Origin: Hyphomonadaceae bacterium UBA1849
GTDB taxonomy: Bacteria > Pseudomonadota > Alphaproteobacteria > Caulobacterales > Hyphomonadaceae
Length of the DNA: 64,000 nt
NCBI GenBank assembly: GCA_002338565.1
Contig: DDIN01000007.1
Coordinates: 5,780-69,779, forward strand
Reading direction: 5' to 3'
In this document: piece by piece, positions 7,858-16,446 of the stretch
Position numbering within the stretch: the stretch's first letter is position 1
How the letters are laid out: every line of letters starts with the position of its first letter
The notes under the pieces: generated by a model
What the model saw: only the letters and a program-made list of their open reading frames with translations
Databases searched by the model: none
What the model was told of the DNA's origin: nothing
Translations under genes and position numbers: made by a program

Positions 7858-8790
7858 ATGAAACTTATCACCGGTAATGCGAATCCGAACCTCGCGGCGG
7901 ACATCGCGAAGTATCTCGATATTCCTCTGACAGACACGGAGTTCCGACGTTTCGCAGACAATGAGATTTTCGTTCGCATCAACGAAAACGTTCGCGGCGA
8001 AGACGTCTTCGTGATCCAGTCTACCTCATACCCGGCGAACGACCATCTGATGGAACTCCTGATCGCCATGGACGCCCTGAAGCGCGCGTCTGCCAAGCGC
8101 ATCACCGCGGTCGTCCCTTATTTCGGCTATGCCCGTCAGGACCGCAAAACAGATGGCCGTACGCCAATCTCTGCCAAGCTCGTAGCAAATCTGGTCGCGA
8201 CCTCAGGCGCTGACCGCGTCCTGACAATGGACCTTCACGCTGGCCAGATTCAGGGCTTCTTCGATGTCCCGACCGACAACCTGATCGCAACGCCGGTTAT
8301 GGAACGCGATATTCGCGAAAACTACGGCGCTGACAAAGTGATGATCGTATCACCGGACGTGGGCGGTGTGGTTCGTGCGCGTGCTCTGGCGAAACGCCTC
8401 GACTGCGACCTTGCTATCGTCGACAAACGTCGTCCGAAAGCCGGTGTGGCCGAAGTCATGAACATTATCGGCGACGTTCAGGACCGCGCATGTATCCTCT
8501 ATGATGACATGTGTGACTCCGGCGGCACGCTCTGCAACGCGGCGGCTGCTCTGATGGAGCAAGGTGCGAAATCTGTTTCAGCTTACGTCACACACGGCGT
8601 TCTCTCCGGTTCTGCCGTTGAGCGCATCGAGAAGTCCGTCCTGAAAGAGATTGTCATCGCAGATACAATTGCACCTGACTCCAACGCGGCGAAATCCAAA
8701 GCAGTCCGCGTTCTCAGCGTCGCACACGTTATCGGCGAAGCGATCCGCCGTATCGCGAATGATGAGTCCATCTCCAAGATGTTCGACTAA
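7858..8790 (+). CDS. prs: Ribose-phosphate pyrophosphokinase
   Basis: 310 residues, the usual length. The enzyme makes PRPP from ribose 5-phosphate and ATP for nucleotide, His and Trp synthesis. Signatures seen: ATP-site FRRFADNEIFVRINENVRG, the flexible catalytic YFGYARQDRK, the divalent-metal motif LTMDLHAGQIQGFF, and the PRPP-binding loop CILYDDMCDSGGTLCNA. The start at 7858 follows 'gggtcatc' without a strong Shine-Dalgarno, but homologues start with MKLITGNANP. It stands alone between pgeF (99-nt gap) and a GNAT gene 25 nt downstream. Confidence 0.98.
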   Translation: MKLITGNANPNLAADIAKYLDIPLTDTEFRRFADNEIFVRINENVRGEDVFVIQSTSYPANDHLMELLIAMDALKRASAKRITAVVPYFGYARQDRKTDGRTPISAKLVANLVATSGADRVLTMDLHAGQIQGFFDVPTDNLIATPVMERDIRENYGADKVMIVSPDVGGVVRARALAKRLDCDLAIVDKRRPKAGVAEVMNIIGDVQDRACILYDDMCDSGGTLCNAAAALMEQGAKSVSAYVTHGVLSGSAVERIEKSVLKEIVIADTIAPDSNAAKSKAVRVLSVAHVIGEAIRRIANDESISKMFD

Positions 8791-8815
8791 GACATCTGAT
8801 TGCGGGAGGCTGGTC

Positions 8816-9391
8816 ATGTATTTGCTTCCCGCGCTCAGCCCCGACGCTATCCCGGTCATCGAGACCGACAGGTTTCGCTTGCGTGCGAACACGCTCGACG
8901 ACTTCCAGCCTATGTTCGACATGTGGCAGACGCCCGCATTTTACGAGCATATTGGCGGCAAGCCCCGCCCGTCCGGCTATCTCTGGTCACAATTACAGAA
9001 AAACATCGGCAGCTGGGCTCTGTTCGGCTTCGGCTACTGGACCATTGCCGACCTAGAGACCGACCGCTTCATCGGCGAGTGCGGCTTCACCTTGTCCAAA
9101 CGCTCGGAAATCAATCCACCGCTAAAGAATATTCCCGAGGCCGGCTGGGGTATCCATCCTGACTATTGGGGCAAGGGCTATACCAAAGCCGCCATGAGCG
9201 CCGCATTAGACTGGGCGCTCTCTCAGGACCCGGACTTTCCCTGCCAGTGCATTATCAATGAAGGTCATCGCGCGTCTGAAGCCGTGGCCCGATCGCTCGG
9301 TATGACGATCGTGCGAACGGTTGCATTTGACGGCGATGAAGACGAACCGGTCAATGTCTGGGAGAACGTCACAGCGGCGCGAGCGAGCTAG
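8816..9391 (+). CDS. GNAT family N-acetyltransferase (RimJ/RimL-like)
   Basis: 191 residues. The start MYLLPALSP... IPVIETDRFRLRAN is the typical first strand of RimJ/RimL-type acetyltransferases. The acetyl-CoA loop is EAGWGIHPDYWGKGYTKAAM, and SLGM with a following VR marks the last motif. GGGAGG precedes the ATG at 8816 by 5 nt; upstream in-frame Mets lie inside prs and are not used. The substrate may be a small molecule or a protein N terminus. It lies 25 nt after prs and is probably cotranscribed. Confidence 0.9.
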   Translation: MYLLPALSPDAIPVIETDRFRLRANTLDDFQPMFDMWQTPAFYEHIGGKPRPSGYLWSQLQKNIGSWALFGFGYWTIADLETDRFIGECGFTLSKRSEINPPLKNIPEAGWGIHPDYWGKGYTKAAMSAALDWALSQDPDFPCQCIINEGHRASEAVARSLGMTIVRTVAFDGDEDEPVNVWENVTAARAS

Positions 9392-9442
9392 TCGGCCCGT
9401 CCTATCTGTGCTTCTCTGCCCGCAAAACTTGCGGGGAAAGAC

Positions 9443-10018
9443 ATGACATTGTTTCTGATTGGCCTGATCGGCTTTCTGGGCGTCCATTTGATACACGCTT
9501 TTGCGCCAGGATTGCGCGCGGACATGATCGCCAAACTGGGCGCGATGCCGTGGAAAGGCCTTTACGCCCTTCTCTCGCTGATCTTCTTCGTGCTCATGAT
9601 CCTCGGATATCCCGACGCGCAAGCCTCGACGATATACTTCGGTGAGCCGCCACAGGGCATGAAGCATATCAACTCTATCCTGATCCCGATTGCGCTCGTC
9701 CTTGCCGTCGCAGGCAGCCTGCCGCGCGGTTTCATCGCGAAGACTTTCAAACACCCGCAGCTGGTCGGCGTGAAAATCTGGGCGCTTGGTCACCTTCTGG
9801 TGAATTGGGACCTGACAAGCTTCATCTTCTTCGGTGCGTTTCTGGCGTGGGCCGTCATGGTGCGCATCTCCATAAAGAAGCGTCCCGCGACAGAGCCAAA
9901 AGCGCCCAGCGCGCTATGGGACGGCATCGCCGTTATCGGTGGAGTCGCGATTGCCGGCTGGATGACGATGGGCGGCCACGCAGCCCTGTTCAACGTGTCG
10001 CCAATTCCCGGCATGTAG
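9443..10018 (+). CDS. NnrU family membrane protein
   Basis: 191 residues with five to six hydrophobic helices. The NnrU hallmarks are visible: an N-terminal LGVHLIHAFAPGLRADMIAKLG with its membrane His, then RHP-like FKHPQLVGVKIWALGHLLVN. NnrU is linked to nitric oxide/nitrite metabolism in denitrifiers, and the fold is related to the isoprenoid-modifying Z-ISO/DUF1295 proteins. No nitrogen-oxide genes are nearby, so no pathway is claimed. GGGGAAAG lies 8 nt before the ATG. Confidence 0.9.
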   Translation: MTLFLIGLIGFLGVHLIHAFAPGLRADMIAKLGAMPWKGLYALLSLIFFVLMILGYPDAQASTIYFGEPPQGMKHINSILIPIALVLAVAGSLPRGFIAKTFKHPQLVGVKIWALGHLLVNWDLTSFIFFGAFLAWAVMVRISIKKRPATEPKAPSALWDGIAVIGGVAIAGWMTMGGHAALFNVSPIPGM

Positions 10019-10140
10019 GCAGGTTGCCAACCCCGCCATTATCCCGTATAGCCGCCGCTTCCGCGCCTTAAGAAGCGCGTGTCGGTCAGGTTATCACTCG
10101 GATGGGCCGGGCGGATTCCAGGACAAAGGATATTTAAATT

Positions 10141-10761
10141 ATGGCAGATCTCACTCTCACAGTAGAAGTGCGCGAGCGCACAGGCAAAGGCGGCGCACGC
10201 GAAGCTCGTCGTAACGGCATGATCCCGGGCGTACTGTACGGTGGTGGCCAGGACCCGGTTGCGATCAACCTCAAGAACAACGAAGTCGTCAAAGGCCTCA
10301 ACAACGGCAAACTGCTTGGTCACATGATCGAACTCGATCACGAAGGCAAAAAGCAATCTGTGATCTGCCAGGACATTCAGTTCCACCCTGTTACAGACAT
10401 TCCAGAGCACATGGACCTTTACCGCGTTGACGCGAAGCAGGTCATCTCTGTTGAAGTTTCGGTCCACTTTGTTGGCGAAGAGAAATCTCCGGGCCTCAAA
10501 AAAGGCGGCACGCTCAACGTTGTTCGTCACGAAGTCGAACTAAACGTTCCAGCTGGCAAAATCCCTGAGTTCCTCGAAGCAGACGTGTCTGCTCTGGAAA
10601 TCGGTGACAATGTCAAAATCTCTGACATCAACCTCCCAGAAGGTGCGTCTCCAACCATCACAGACCGCGACTTCACAATCGCTACAATTGCAAGCCGTGG
10701 CGGCGCCGTTGAGTCTGACGATGGTGAAGAAGAAGCGGAAGGCGAAGAAACCGAAGAATAG
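10141..10761 (+). CDS. rplY: Ribosomal protein bL25, CTC form
   Basis: 206 residues: the long CTC version of bL25 with the N-terminal 5S rRNA-binding domain (TGKGGAREARRNGMIPGVLYGG) and a C-terminal TL5-like domain (VELNVPAGKIPEFLEADVSALEIGD). It ends in an acidic tail (DDGEEEAEGEETEE). It binds 5S rRNA in the large subunit and is linked to general stress. rplY next to pth is a widespread arrangement, seen here. A strong terminator separates it from pth. Confidence 0.97.
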   Translation: MADLTLTVEVRERTGKGGAREARRNGMIPGVLYGGGQDPVAINLKNNEVVKGLNNGKLLGHMIELDHEGKKQSVICQDIQFHPVTDIPEHMDLYRVDAKQVISVEVSVHFVGEEKSPGLKKGGTLNVVRHEVELNVPAGKIPEFLEADVSALEIGDNVKISDINLPEGASPTITDRDFTIATIASRGGAVESDDGEEEAEGEETEE

Positions 10762-10783
10762 GTTTCTGGCACAATCAGAATTC

Positions 10784-10816
10784 AAAAAGGGTCAGGCTCA
10801 CGTCTGGCCCTTTTTT
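10784..10816 (+). terminator. Intrinsic terminator after rplY
   Basis: AAAAAGGGTCAG (10784-10795) pairs with CTGGCCCTTTTTT (10804-10816) with one G-U pair and an eight-base loop, followed by more T. It sits 22 nt after the rplY stop and before pth, so pth is likely to have its own promoter or to depend on read-through. Confidence 0.85.
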
Positions 10817-10892
10817 CTCATCTGCTTTCACGCCATAAGCTCATCTTATGTTCGGATTCTTCAAACGCTCAGGCGACAGGAAATTTTCACCC

Positions 10893-11501
10893 ATGCTTAT
10901 TCTGGTTGGACAGGGTAACCCCGGCGACAAATACGCAGGCAACCGTCACAATATCGGCTTCATGGCCATAGATGAGATCGCCAGCATGCATGGTTTTGGC
11001 CCGTGGAAATCCAAATTCCAGGCGCAGATCGCCGAAGGCAATATTCTGGTCGACGGGCGTCCCGTAAAAACGCTGCTGATGAAGCCGCAGACTTTCTATA
11101 ACGAGACCGGCCGTGCCGTTTCTGAAGCCGCCCGCTTCTACAAGGTGGACGCAGAGAACATCGTCGTCTTCCACGATGAAATCGATCTGGCACCCGGTCG
11201 CTTTCGAATGAAGCAAGGCGGCGGCCATTCAGGTAATAACGGCATGCGCTCCATTATAAGCCACATGGGTCAGGACGTGCGCCGGGCGCGTATGGGCGTG
11301 GGCCATCCTGGCGACAAATCACGCGTCATGAACTATGTGCTCGCCGACTTCCCCAAAGCCGATCAGGAGTGGATGAAAGCGCTTCTGGACGCGTGTGCCC
11401 GCGCGGCCAATTACTTGGTAGCCGGAGACGACGAACGCTACCAGACAGAAGTCCTGCGCCTCGCACCAGCGCCAAAAAACGACCCGCGTAAGGCAACATG
11501 A
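10893..11501 (+). CDS. pth: Peptidyl-tRNA hydrolase
   Basis: 202 residues. It releases tRNA from drop-off peptidyl-tRNA. Family motifs: MLILVGQGNPGDKYAGNRHN with the catalytic His in NRHNIGF, LLMKPQTFYNETGRAV with the conserved Asn, and GGGHSGNNGMRSI. The ATG at 10893 gives the canonical first residues; an ATG at 10848 would add 15 nonconserved residues. AGGAAA lies about 12 nt upstream of 10893, a moderate ribosome-binding site. The basic C-terminal tail is slightly extended. It is the last gene of the plus-strand run. Confidence 0.96.
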   Translation: MLILVGQGNPGDKYAGNRHNIGFMAIDEIASMHGFGPWKSKFQAQIAEGNILVDGRPVKTLLMKPQTFYNETGRAVSEAARFYKVDAENIVVFHDEIDLAPGRFRMKQGGGHSGNNGMRSIISHMGQDVRRARMGVGHPGDKSRVMNYVLADFPKADQEWMKALLDACARAANYLVAGDDERYQTEVLRLAPAPKNDPRKAT

Positions 11502-11921
11502 AATTTTGGTTAGTTTGAGCGAGTTATAGTTAACGTAACTGGGGCGAATCAACTCCCTCAAGAATAGATTCTTTAAGTATATACAATTTAAGGGAATTAT
11601 TCGCGCATGAGGCGAGTTGGCGTGTTTTTCAAACAAAAACAATGCCCTGAATAGCACAAGGGCGGCCCAGAAGGACCGCCCCGCACTCAACACTACTCTA
11701 CACATCAAGTGCATCTCCATACAGGAGCTCACCCGATTTGGTGATAATTAGCACAAATGTATTAACAAAGAAAGAGTATGACGCAGTCGTCACGAAATGA
11801 TCATAAGCGTTTCTTTAAACAGAAACTGCGTGAATTCTTGTCTGTTTTGGTCATTTATTTGCGGGATGAAACCGCGATCATTCAGACCATTTGAGCGTCA
11901 ATTTTCGGGAAAACAGAAAAC
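11502..11921. other. AT-rich intergenic region without a gene
   Basis: About 420 nt, visibly richer in A/T than its neighbours. No credible reading frame was found. It holds a GTTAAC-centred palindromic patch near 11530, a small AGAAT/ATTCT repeat near 11560-11573, and a GC-rich inverted repeat GGGCGG/CCGCCC (11660-11681) without a T-tract. The reading frames crossing into the tRNA are artefacts of the tRNA sequence. Confidence 0.6.
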
Positions 11922-11997
<76 letters not shown>

Positions 11998-12078
11998 AGT
12001 TTTCAGAGGGGCGAGGCTTACGCTGAAATCCGGTCGTTTTCAAGACCAAAAAATTCTGCGAAGCCCCGGCCGTAAGTC

Positions 12079-12582
12079 TTAGATTTTGTCGTCGTCTTCG
12101 TCGTCAACATCGTCGTCGACATCATCGATGTCTACGTTTGCATCGAGGTCGAAGTCTTCTTCTTCATCGTCGAGCACGACGTCATCATCATCATCGTCGA
12201 TTGAATCTTCTGAGAAGCCTTCCGGAACAGCACCTGGTGTGTCGTCGTCGTCATCATCGTCGCCAGTTGGAATTGGCGCATCCTGATCTACCTCGTCGAT
12301 CTCAGGTGTATCATCTTCTTCGTCATCGTCATCATCGTCAGACTTGGACTTTTTGACATCCTCGATGTCATCTTCGTCTTCGTCCTCGTCATCATCTTCC
12401 GGATCTTTCGGCTTAGCTGCACCGCGTGGCGCTTTAGCCGGCGTGATGTCGACTTCTTCGAAGAAAGACAGCGGGTATTCCTTACCCGTGTACGGAGAGA
12501 CGATCGGATCCTTGCTGAGGTCGTAAAAGTTCTTTCCCGTTTCCGGGCAAGTACGTTTGGTTCCCAAATCTTTTCTTGGCAC
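12079..12582 (-). CDS. FYDLN-acid (TIGR02300) protein
   Basis: About 167 residues. The N-terminal LGTKRTCPETGKNFYDLSKD and DPIVSPYTGKEYPLSFFE define the alphaproteobacterial FYDLN-acid family. The rest is a very acidic low-complexity tail of Asp/Glu runs. Family members normally have paired CxxC cysteines; here only one Cys remains (TCPETG) and the second pair reads SPYTG, so metal binding is doubtful. The GTG at 12582 is chosen because AAGGGGG lies 6 nt upstream and homologues begin here; an ATG at 12654 would add 24 nonconserved residues. It is divergent from aroA, the usual arrangement. The function is unknown. Confidence 0.88.
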   Translation of the reverse strand: MPRKDLGTKRTCPETGKNFYDLSKDPIVSPYTGKEYPLSFFEEVDITPAKAPRGAAKPKDPEDDDEDEDEDDIEDVKKSKSDDDDDDEEDDTPEIDEVDQDAPIPTGDDDDDDDTPGAVPEGFSEDSIDDDDDDVVLDDEEEDFDLDANVDIDDVDDDVDDEDDDKI

Positions 12583-12689
12583 AGCGGCCCCCTTAGGCGA
12601 TCTATTTGTTTTCGTTTGGGGCGAGCGCTTGCCATGATCAACTCGCCCTGTCAAAGCAGTTTTGTAACCAATAACAGGTCGACAAGTTT

Positions 12690-14009
12690 ATGGTCTGGAT
12701 TTCCACCCCTGTAAAACGCATTTCGGGACAAATTGTACCTCCCGGTGATAAAAGCTGCTCACACAGGGCAATTATGTTCGCTGCAATGGCAGAAGGCACC
12801 TCAAATATAACGGGTCTTCTGGAAGGTGATGACGTTCTGCGAACAGGTGAAGCCTGCCGTCAACTCGGGGCAACTGTCACTAAAACCGGCAAAGGCGCGT
12901 GGACGGTTCAGGGGCTTGGCCGCTTTCAGCAACCTGAAAATGCGATTGACTTCGGAAACTCCGGAACGGGATCACGCCTGATGATGGGTGCCATGGCTGG
13001 CTATCCGATTCGCGTGAGCCTGTGCGGTGATGAGAGCCTGTCATCGCGGCCGATGAACCGCGTTTTGAACCCGCTGCGCGACATGGGCATGCAGGTTACA
13101 CAGATCGGACCGCACGAAGGTCAGCTTCCGCTGGCTATCACCGGATCGTCCGAGCTGAGCGCAATCGACTACACACCACCCGTCGCGTCCGCTCAGGTAA
13201 AGTCTGCTGTTCTGCTGGCAGGCCTAAATGCCAAAGGCACGACAATTGTTCGTGAGCCGCGCAAAACGCGGGACCATACCGAACGTATGCTGGAAGGCTT
13301 CGGCGTTGAACTTCAGTCTGCAGACGAAGGCGAAGGCCAGCGCGTATCCATCGTAGGTGGCCAGAAGCTGCGTGCTGGTGACTTTATCGTGCCTTCCGAC
13401 CCGTCCTCTGCTGCTTTCCTGCTCGCCGCAGGTCTCATCTCTCCGGATGCGGACATGACCATTGAAGGTCACATGACCAACCCGACGCGCTCGGGCTTCC
13501 TCGAAGTCATCAAAGGCATGGCCGATCTCGACATCACCAACCAACGCCTTGTCAGCGGCGAAGAAGTGATTGATGTGCGCATTCGCGGCAAAGACCGGCT
13601 GGTGGCGACTAACCCGCCAGAAGAGCTGGTGCCTGCAATGATCGACGAATTCCCGATCTTCGGCGTGCTGGCAGCTTTCGCTAAAGGCGAAACACGTATC
13701 ACTGGCGCAGAAGAGCTGCGAGTGAAGGAAAGCGACCGCATCCGCGCGACTGTGGACCTCTTGCGTGTGAATGGCGTGGAAGTCGAAGAGCTGGAAGACG
13801 GCTTCATCGTTCAGGGCTGCGACGGCGAAGTTCCGGGCGGCGGCACCGTTGAGACCCGTCATGACCACCGCATCGCCATGTCAGCGCTTGTTATGGGCAT
13901 CGCTGCGCAAAACCCTGTCGCGGTAGATGATGTGGCGATGATCGCGACCAGCTATCCGGAATTCTTCGACCATATGGCCCAACTCGGCGCTGATATCCGC
14001 GAGAGGTAG
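12690..14009 (+). CDS. aroA: 3-phosphoshikimate 1-carboxyvinyltransferase (EPSP synthase)
   Basis: 439 residues. The shikimate-pathway enzyme joins shikimate 3-phosphate and PEP. Motifs: VPPGDKSCSHRAIMFAAMA, DFGNSGTGSRLMMG, SAQVKSAVLLAGLNAKG, DPSSAAFLLAA, EELRVKESDRIRA and DHRIAMSALVMG. The overall pattern (GLLEGDDVLRTG, TRDHTERMLEGFG) is like class II enzymes such as that of Agrobacterium CP4. At the position where CP4 has Ala-100 (FGNAATG) this protein has Gly (FGNSGTG). In alphaproteobacteria cmk and rpsA usually follow directly; here three other genes intervene before the Cmk fusion. Confidence 0.97.
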   Translation: MVWISTPVKRISGQIVPPGDKSCSHRAIMFAAMAEGTSNITGLLEGDDVLRTGEACRQLGATVTKTGKGAWTVQGLGRFQQPENAIDFGNSGTGSRLMMGAMAGYPIRVSLCGDESLSSRPMNRVLNPLRDMGMQVTQIGPHEGQLPLAITGSSELSAIDYTPPVASAQVKSAVLLAGLNAKGTTIVREPRKTRDHTERMLEGFGVELQSADEGEGQRVSIVGGQKLRAGDFIVPSDPSSAAFLLAAGLISPDADMTIEGHMTNPTRSGFLEVIKGMADLDITNQRLVSGEEVIDVRIRGKDRLVATNPPEELVPAMIDEFPIFGVLAAFAKGETRITGAEELRVKESDRIRATVDLLRVNGVEVEELEDGFIVQGCDGEVPGGGTVETRHDHRIAMSALVMGIAAQNPVAVDDVAMIATSYPEFFDHMAQLGADIRER

Positions 14010-14013
14010 AACA

Positions 14014-14045
14014 AATCAAAAAAGGCAGAGGCCCACGCCTCTGCC
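14014..14045 (-). terminator. Strong terminator of the crotonase gene
   Basis: GGCAGAGGC (14024-14032), loop CCAC and GCCTCTGCC (14037-14045) form a perfect 9-bp GC-rich stem. Read on the minus strand it runs into TTTTTTGATTTG, a good U-tract, terminating the crotonase transcript. On the plus strand the tail GTTTGCTTC is weak, so termination of aroA is less certain. Confidence 0.85.
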
Positions 14046-14056
14046 GTTTGCTTCAC

Positions 14057-14851
14057 TTAGCGCCCTTTCCAGACAGGGGCGCGTTTTTCAAGGAAGGCGC
14101 GCGGCCCCTCTTTGGCATCTTCACTCGAGAAGACGACCGCAGAGGCTTCATTTGAGGCTTTCCAGAGCTCTTCTTCAGTTCCGTCATAGGCCTGACGGGC
14201 AACCTCAAGACTTTTACGAACGGCCAGCGGCGCATTCGCACCAATCTGCGCTGCAAGGCTTTTGGCTTCGGCCAGCACGTCTTCAGACGGCACCATGCGG
14301 TTTACCAACCCCAACTGATACATACGTTCAGCTGGCAGTGGGTCGCCGGTCGCGACAATCTCAAGCGCTATATTGCGAGGCAGAGCACGCGGCAAACGGA
14401 AGACACCGCCCGCACCTGCAAAGATACCGCGTTTCACTTCAGGCAGGCCGAAGCGTGAGTTATCCGCCGCGACGATCATATCGCAGGTTAGCGGCAGTTC
14501 GCAGCCGCCAGCGAGCGCGTTGCCGCGCACCGCGGCGATCCATGGTTTGGAGCGACTGGATTTCACAAAACCCGCAAAGCCGCCATCCTTTGTAGAGAGT
14601 GCCCGCGCATTGCCTTTGGAAATCTCGGAAAGGTCAGCGCCTGCGCAGAAGGTTGATTCCAGAGATGAGGTGAGAATGGCCACGCGCACATCATCGTCAC
14701 GCTCCACCTCTTTCACGATCCAGTCCATCGCCGTTGCGACTGCTCCATTCACGGCGTTGCGCTTATCCGGCCGGTTCAGTGTGACCACAGCGATATGGTC
14801 TGCAACCTCATAAAGCACTTCCTGACCGACTGATTCCGGTTTGTCTGACAT
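14057..14851 (-). CDS. Enoyl-CoA hydratase/isomerase (crotonase superfamily)
   Basis: 264 residues. Crotonase fold with VVTLNRPDKRNAVN, the oxyanion-hole segments STFCAGADLSEI and AAVRGNALAGGCELPLTCD, then FGLPEVKRGIFAGAGG. In the catalytic area Glu is found in GGCELPL, while the second acid position reads LPEVKRG, as in many hydratase-type members. Members act on acyl-CoA thioesters in beta-oxidation or catabolism; the substrate cannot be inferred and no partner genes are nearby. GGGAGAG lies 7 nt before the ATG. A strong terminator follows. Confidence 0.92.
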   Translation of the reverse strand: MSDKPESVGQEVLYEVADHIAVVTLNRPDKRNAVNGAVATAMDWIVKEVERDDDVRVAILTSSLESTFCAGADLSEISKGNARALSTKDGGFAGFVKSSRSKPWIAAVRGNALAGGCELPLTCDMIVAADNSRFGLPEVKRGIFAGAGGVFRLPRALPRNIALEIVATGDPLPAERMYQLGLVNRMVPSEDVLAEAKSLAAQIGANAPLAVRKSLEVARQAYDGTEEELWKASNEASAVVFSSEDAKEGPRAFLEKRAPVWKGR

Positions 14852-15045
14852 GTCTCTCTCCCGTAATTATTTTGGAGCATGATTGAGGCGAAAGCTGGCG
14901 CACGCAAGATCACGCTAGGGAAGCCGCAAATCAAACGAAACGGAACGCAATTGACGTGTCCGGACAGGTTTTCCGGTTGATTGAGCGCAGCGGTTTCATA
15001 CAAGCGAATGAGTATTTTTCTTCTACCGAATTTTCCGGAGACATT

Positions 15046-16446
15046 ATGCCGAGCCTGTTCAATCTGCCCACCTGCACCCTGACCGCCATCCTCGCGCTCA
15101 CGGCCTGCACTGGCGCGAACGTACCGGACGTGACCTATAGCGAACCTGCACCACTGGACGCACAAGCGAATGGCGTCTGGTACTCGTCGGAAAAAGACTG
15201 GGTGCTGGAAATCAAGGACGGCGCGGTCACGCGCTGGGAATATAGCCCCGAGTATTGCTACCGAACACCGGAGGCCAATGAAGCCACGCCCATGATGGGT
15301 CAGGTGGAATACCGCCTTTATCGCGCGGCATCGGACGGACATGCCATTCGTCTTCAATATCTTCCGGGAGATGCGTCGGCCTATTTCGAACGCATGGACG
15401 CCCTGCCCGCGCATTGCGGCAGCGAAGACTTGACCTCCGAAACAGTGCTGTTCGACATTTTCACAAACACCATGGCCGAGCATTATGGCTTCTTTGAACC
15501 TCGCGGCGTGGATTGGTACGCCTCGGTTGAAGCCGCGCGCCCGCGAGTGAGCGACGGCATGGGCGAGGCGGCTCTGTGGCAGGTCTTCTCCGATCTTCTT
15601 ATTCCGCTTGGCGATTCCCACACCAAGATGATCGGCATGGTGGATGGTGAGCGCGCGCGCATTCAGGGCGGCATGGGCACGACACTTCCAATGGTGCAGG
15701 CAGGCATGGGCGAAGGCGCCTGGGTGATGGGTCTCGTCAACCAGTTAGAGGCAGATGTGCTCGACGAGGGCATGGAACTGATTGCTGATCGCGTCGTGGT
15801 CGGCGAAATCGACGAGCGCGTCGGTTATATCCAGATTTTCACAATGGGTGGTTTCAGCTCTGGCGAGGTGCCGGGCACGATTGAATGGTCTCAGGCTGAA
15901 CTCTCCGCGCTCGCGGATATCATGGATGACACCCTTACCCGCTTTGCTGATCATGAAGCCATCATTTTCGACCTCTCAAACAATCGTGGCGGATACGACG
16001 CTGTCACACGTGCTCTGGCGGCGCGTTTCACCGAGGCTCCGTTCATGGGGTACCGCGTGACCGTCGAGGGCGAGCCGGAAGCAACAACCGAATACCCGAT
16101 TGAGCCTTATGACGGCCCGCGCTTCACAGGTTCGGTCTATCTGATGACCAGCGATGTGACGGTGTCTGGCGGCGAGATCACGACAATGATGATGAAACAG
16201 CTGCCGAATGTAACGCATGTCGGCACGACGACGCGCGGCGCGTTCTCGACCCCGCTGGCAAAACCGCTTCCGAATGGCTGGTATCTGGAACTCGCGAATG
16301 AAACTTTCCAGACGGCTGAAGGCGTCGTCTATGAAGGCCGCGGCATTCCGCCGGATGTGGAGATCAACATTTATCCGGAAGACGCGCAGATTGAGGGCCA
16401 TGCAGATGCGATCGCGCAGATCATGGAGATGATCGACGCAGGTTAA
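15046..16446 (+). CDS. S41-family protease, probable lipoprotein
   Basis: 466 residues. The lipoprotein signal peptide ends in the lipobox LTAC (Cys about residue 18). The C-terminal domain has the S41 tail-specific protease fold: VGYIQIFTMGGF, IIFDLSNNRGGYD, VYLMTSDVTVSGGEI with the candidate nucleophile Ser, then HVGTTTRGAFS. The Lys of the classic Ser-Lys dyad (GKG region) is not seen, so it resembles the tricorn/IRBP-like branch. No PDZ domain is obvious; the N-terminal ~200 residues are unassigned. CCGGAGA precedes the ATG at 15046, supporting this start over 14956. It overlaps the next convergent gene by 4 nt (TTAA). Confidence 0.85.
   Translation: MPSLFNLPTCTLTAILALTACTGANVPDVTYSEPAPLDAQANGVWYSSEKDWVLEIKDGAVTRWEYSPEYCYRTPEANEATPMMGQVEYRLYRAASDGHAIRLQYLPGDASAYFERMDALPAHCGSEDLTSETVLFDIFTNTMAEHYGFFEPRGVDWYASVEAARPRVSDGMGEAALWQVFSDLLIPLGDSHTKMIGMVDGERARIQGGMGTTLPMVQAGMGEGAWVMGLVNQLEADVLDEGMELIADRVVVGEIDERVGYIQIFTMGGFSSGEVPGTIEWSQAELSALADIMDDTLTRFADHEAIIFDLSNNRGGYDAVTRALAARFTEAPFMGYRVTVEGEPEATTEYPIEPYDGPRFTGSVYLMTSDVTVSGGEITTMMMKQLPNVTHVGTTTRGAFSTPLAKPLPNGWYLELANETFQTAEGVVYEGRGIPPDVEINIYPEDAQIEGHADAIAQIMEMIDAG

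Noticed and set aside
11660..11681. GC-rich inverted repeat as a terminator for pth
   Set aside because: It lies ~160 nt beyond the pth stop, has an internal mismatch and no T-tract.
13224..13868. 214-residue minus-strand frame inside aroA
   Set aside because: Shadow of aroA; no ribosome-binding site or domain.
14776..15621. 281-residue minus-strand frame upstream of the crotonase gene
   Set aside because: It overlaps the S41 protease gene antisense; composition and lack of motifs argue against it, and the S41 gene has a lipobox and Shine-Dalgarno.
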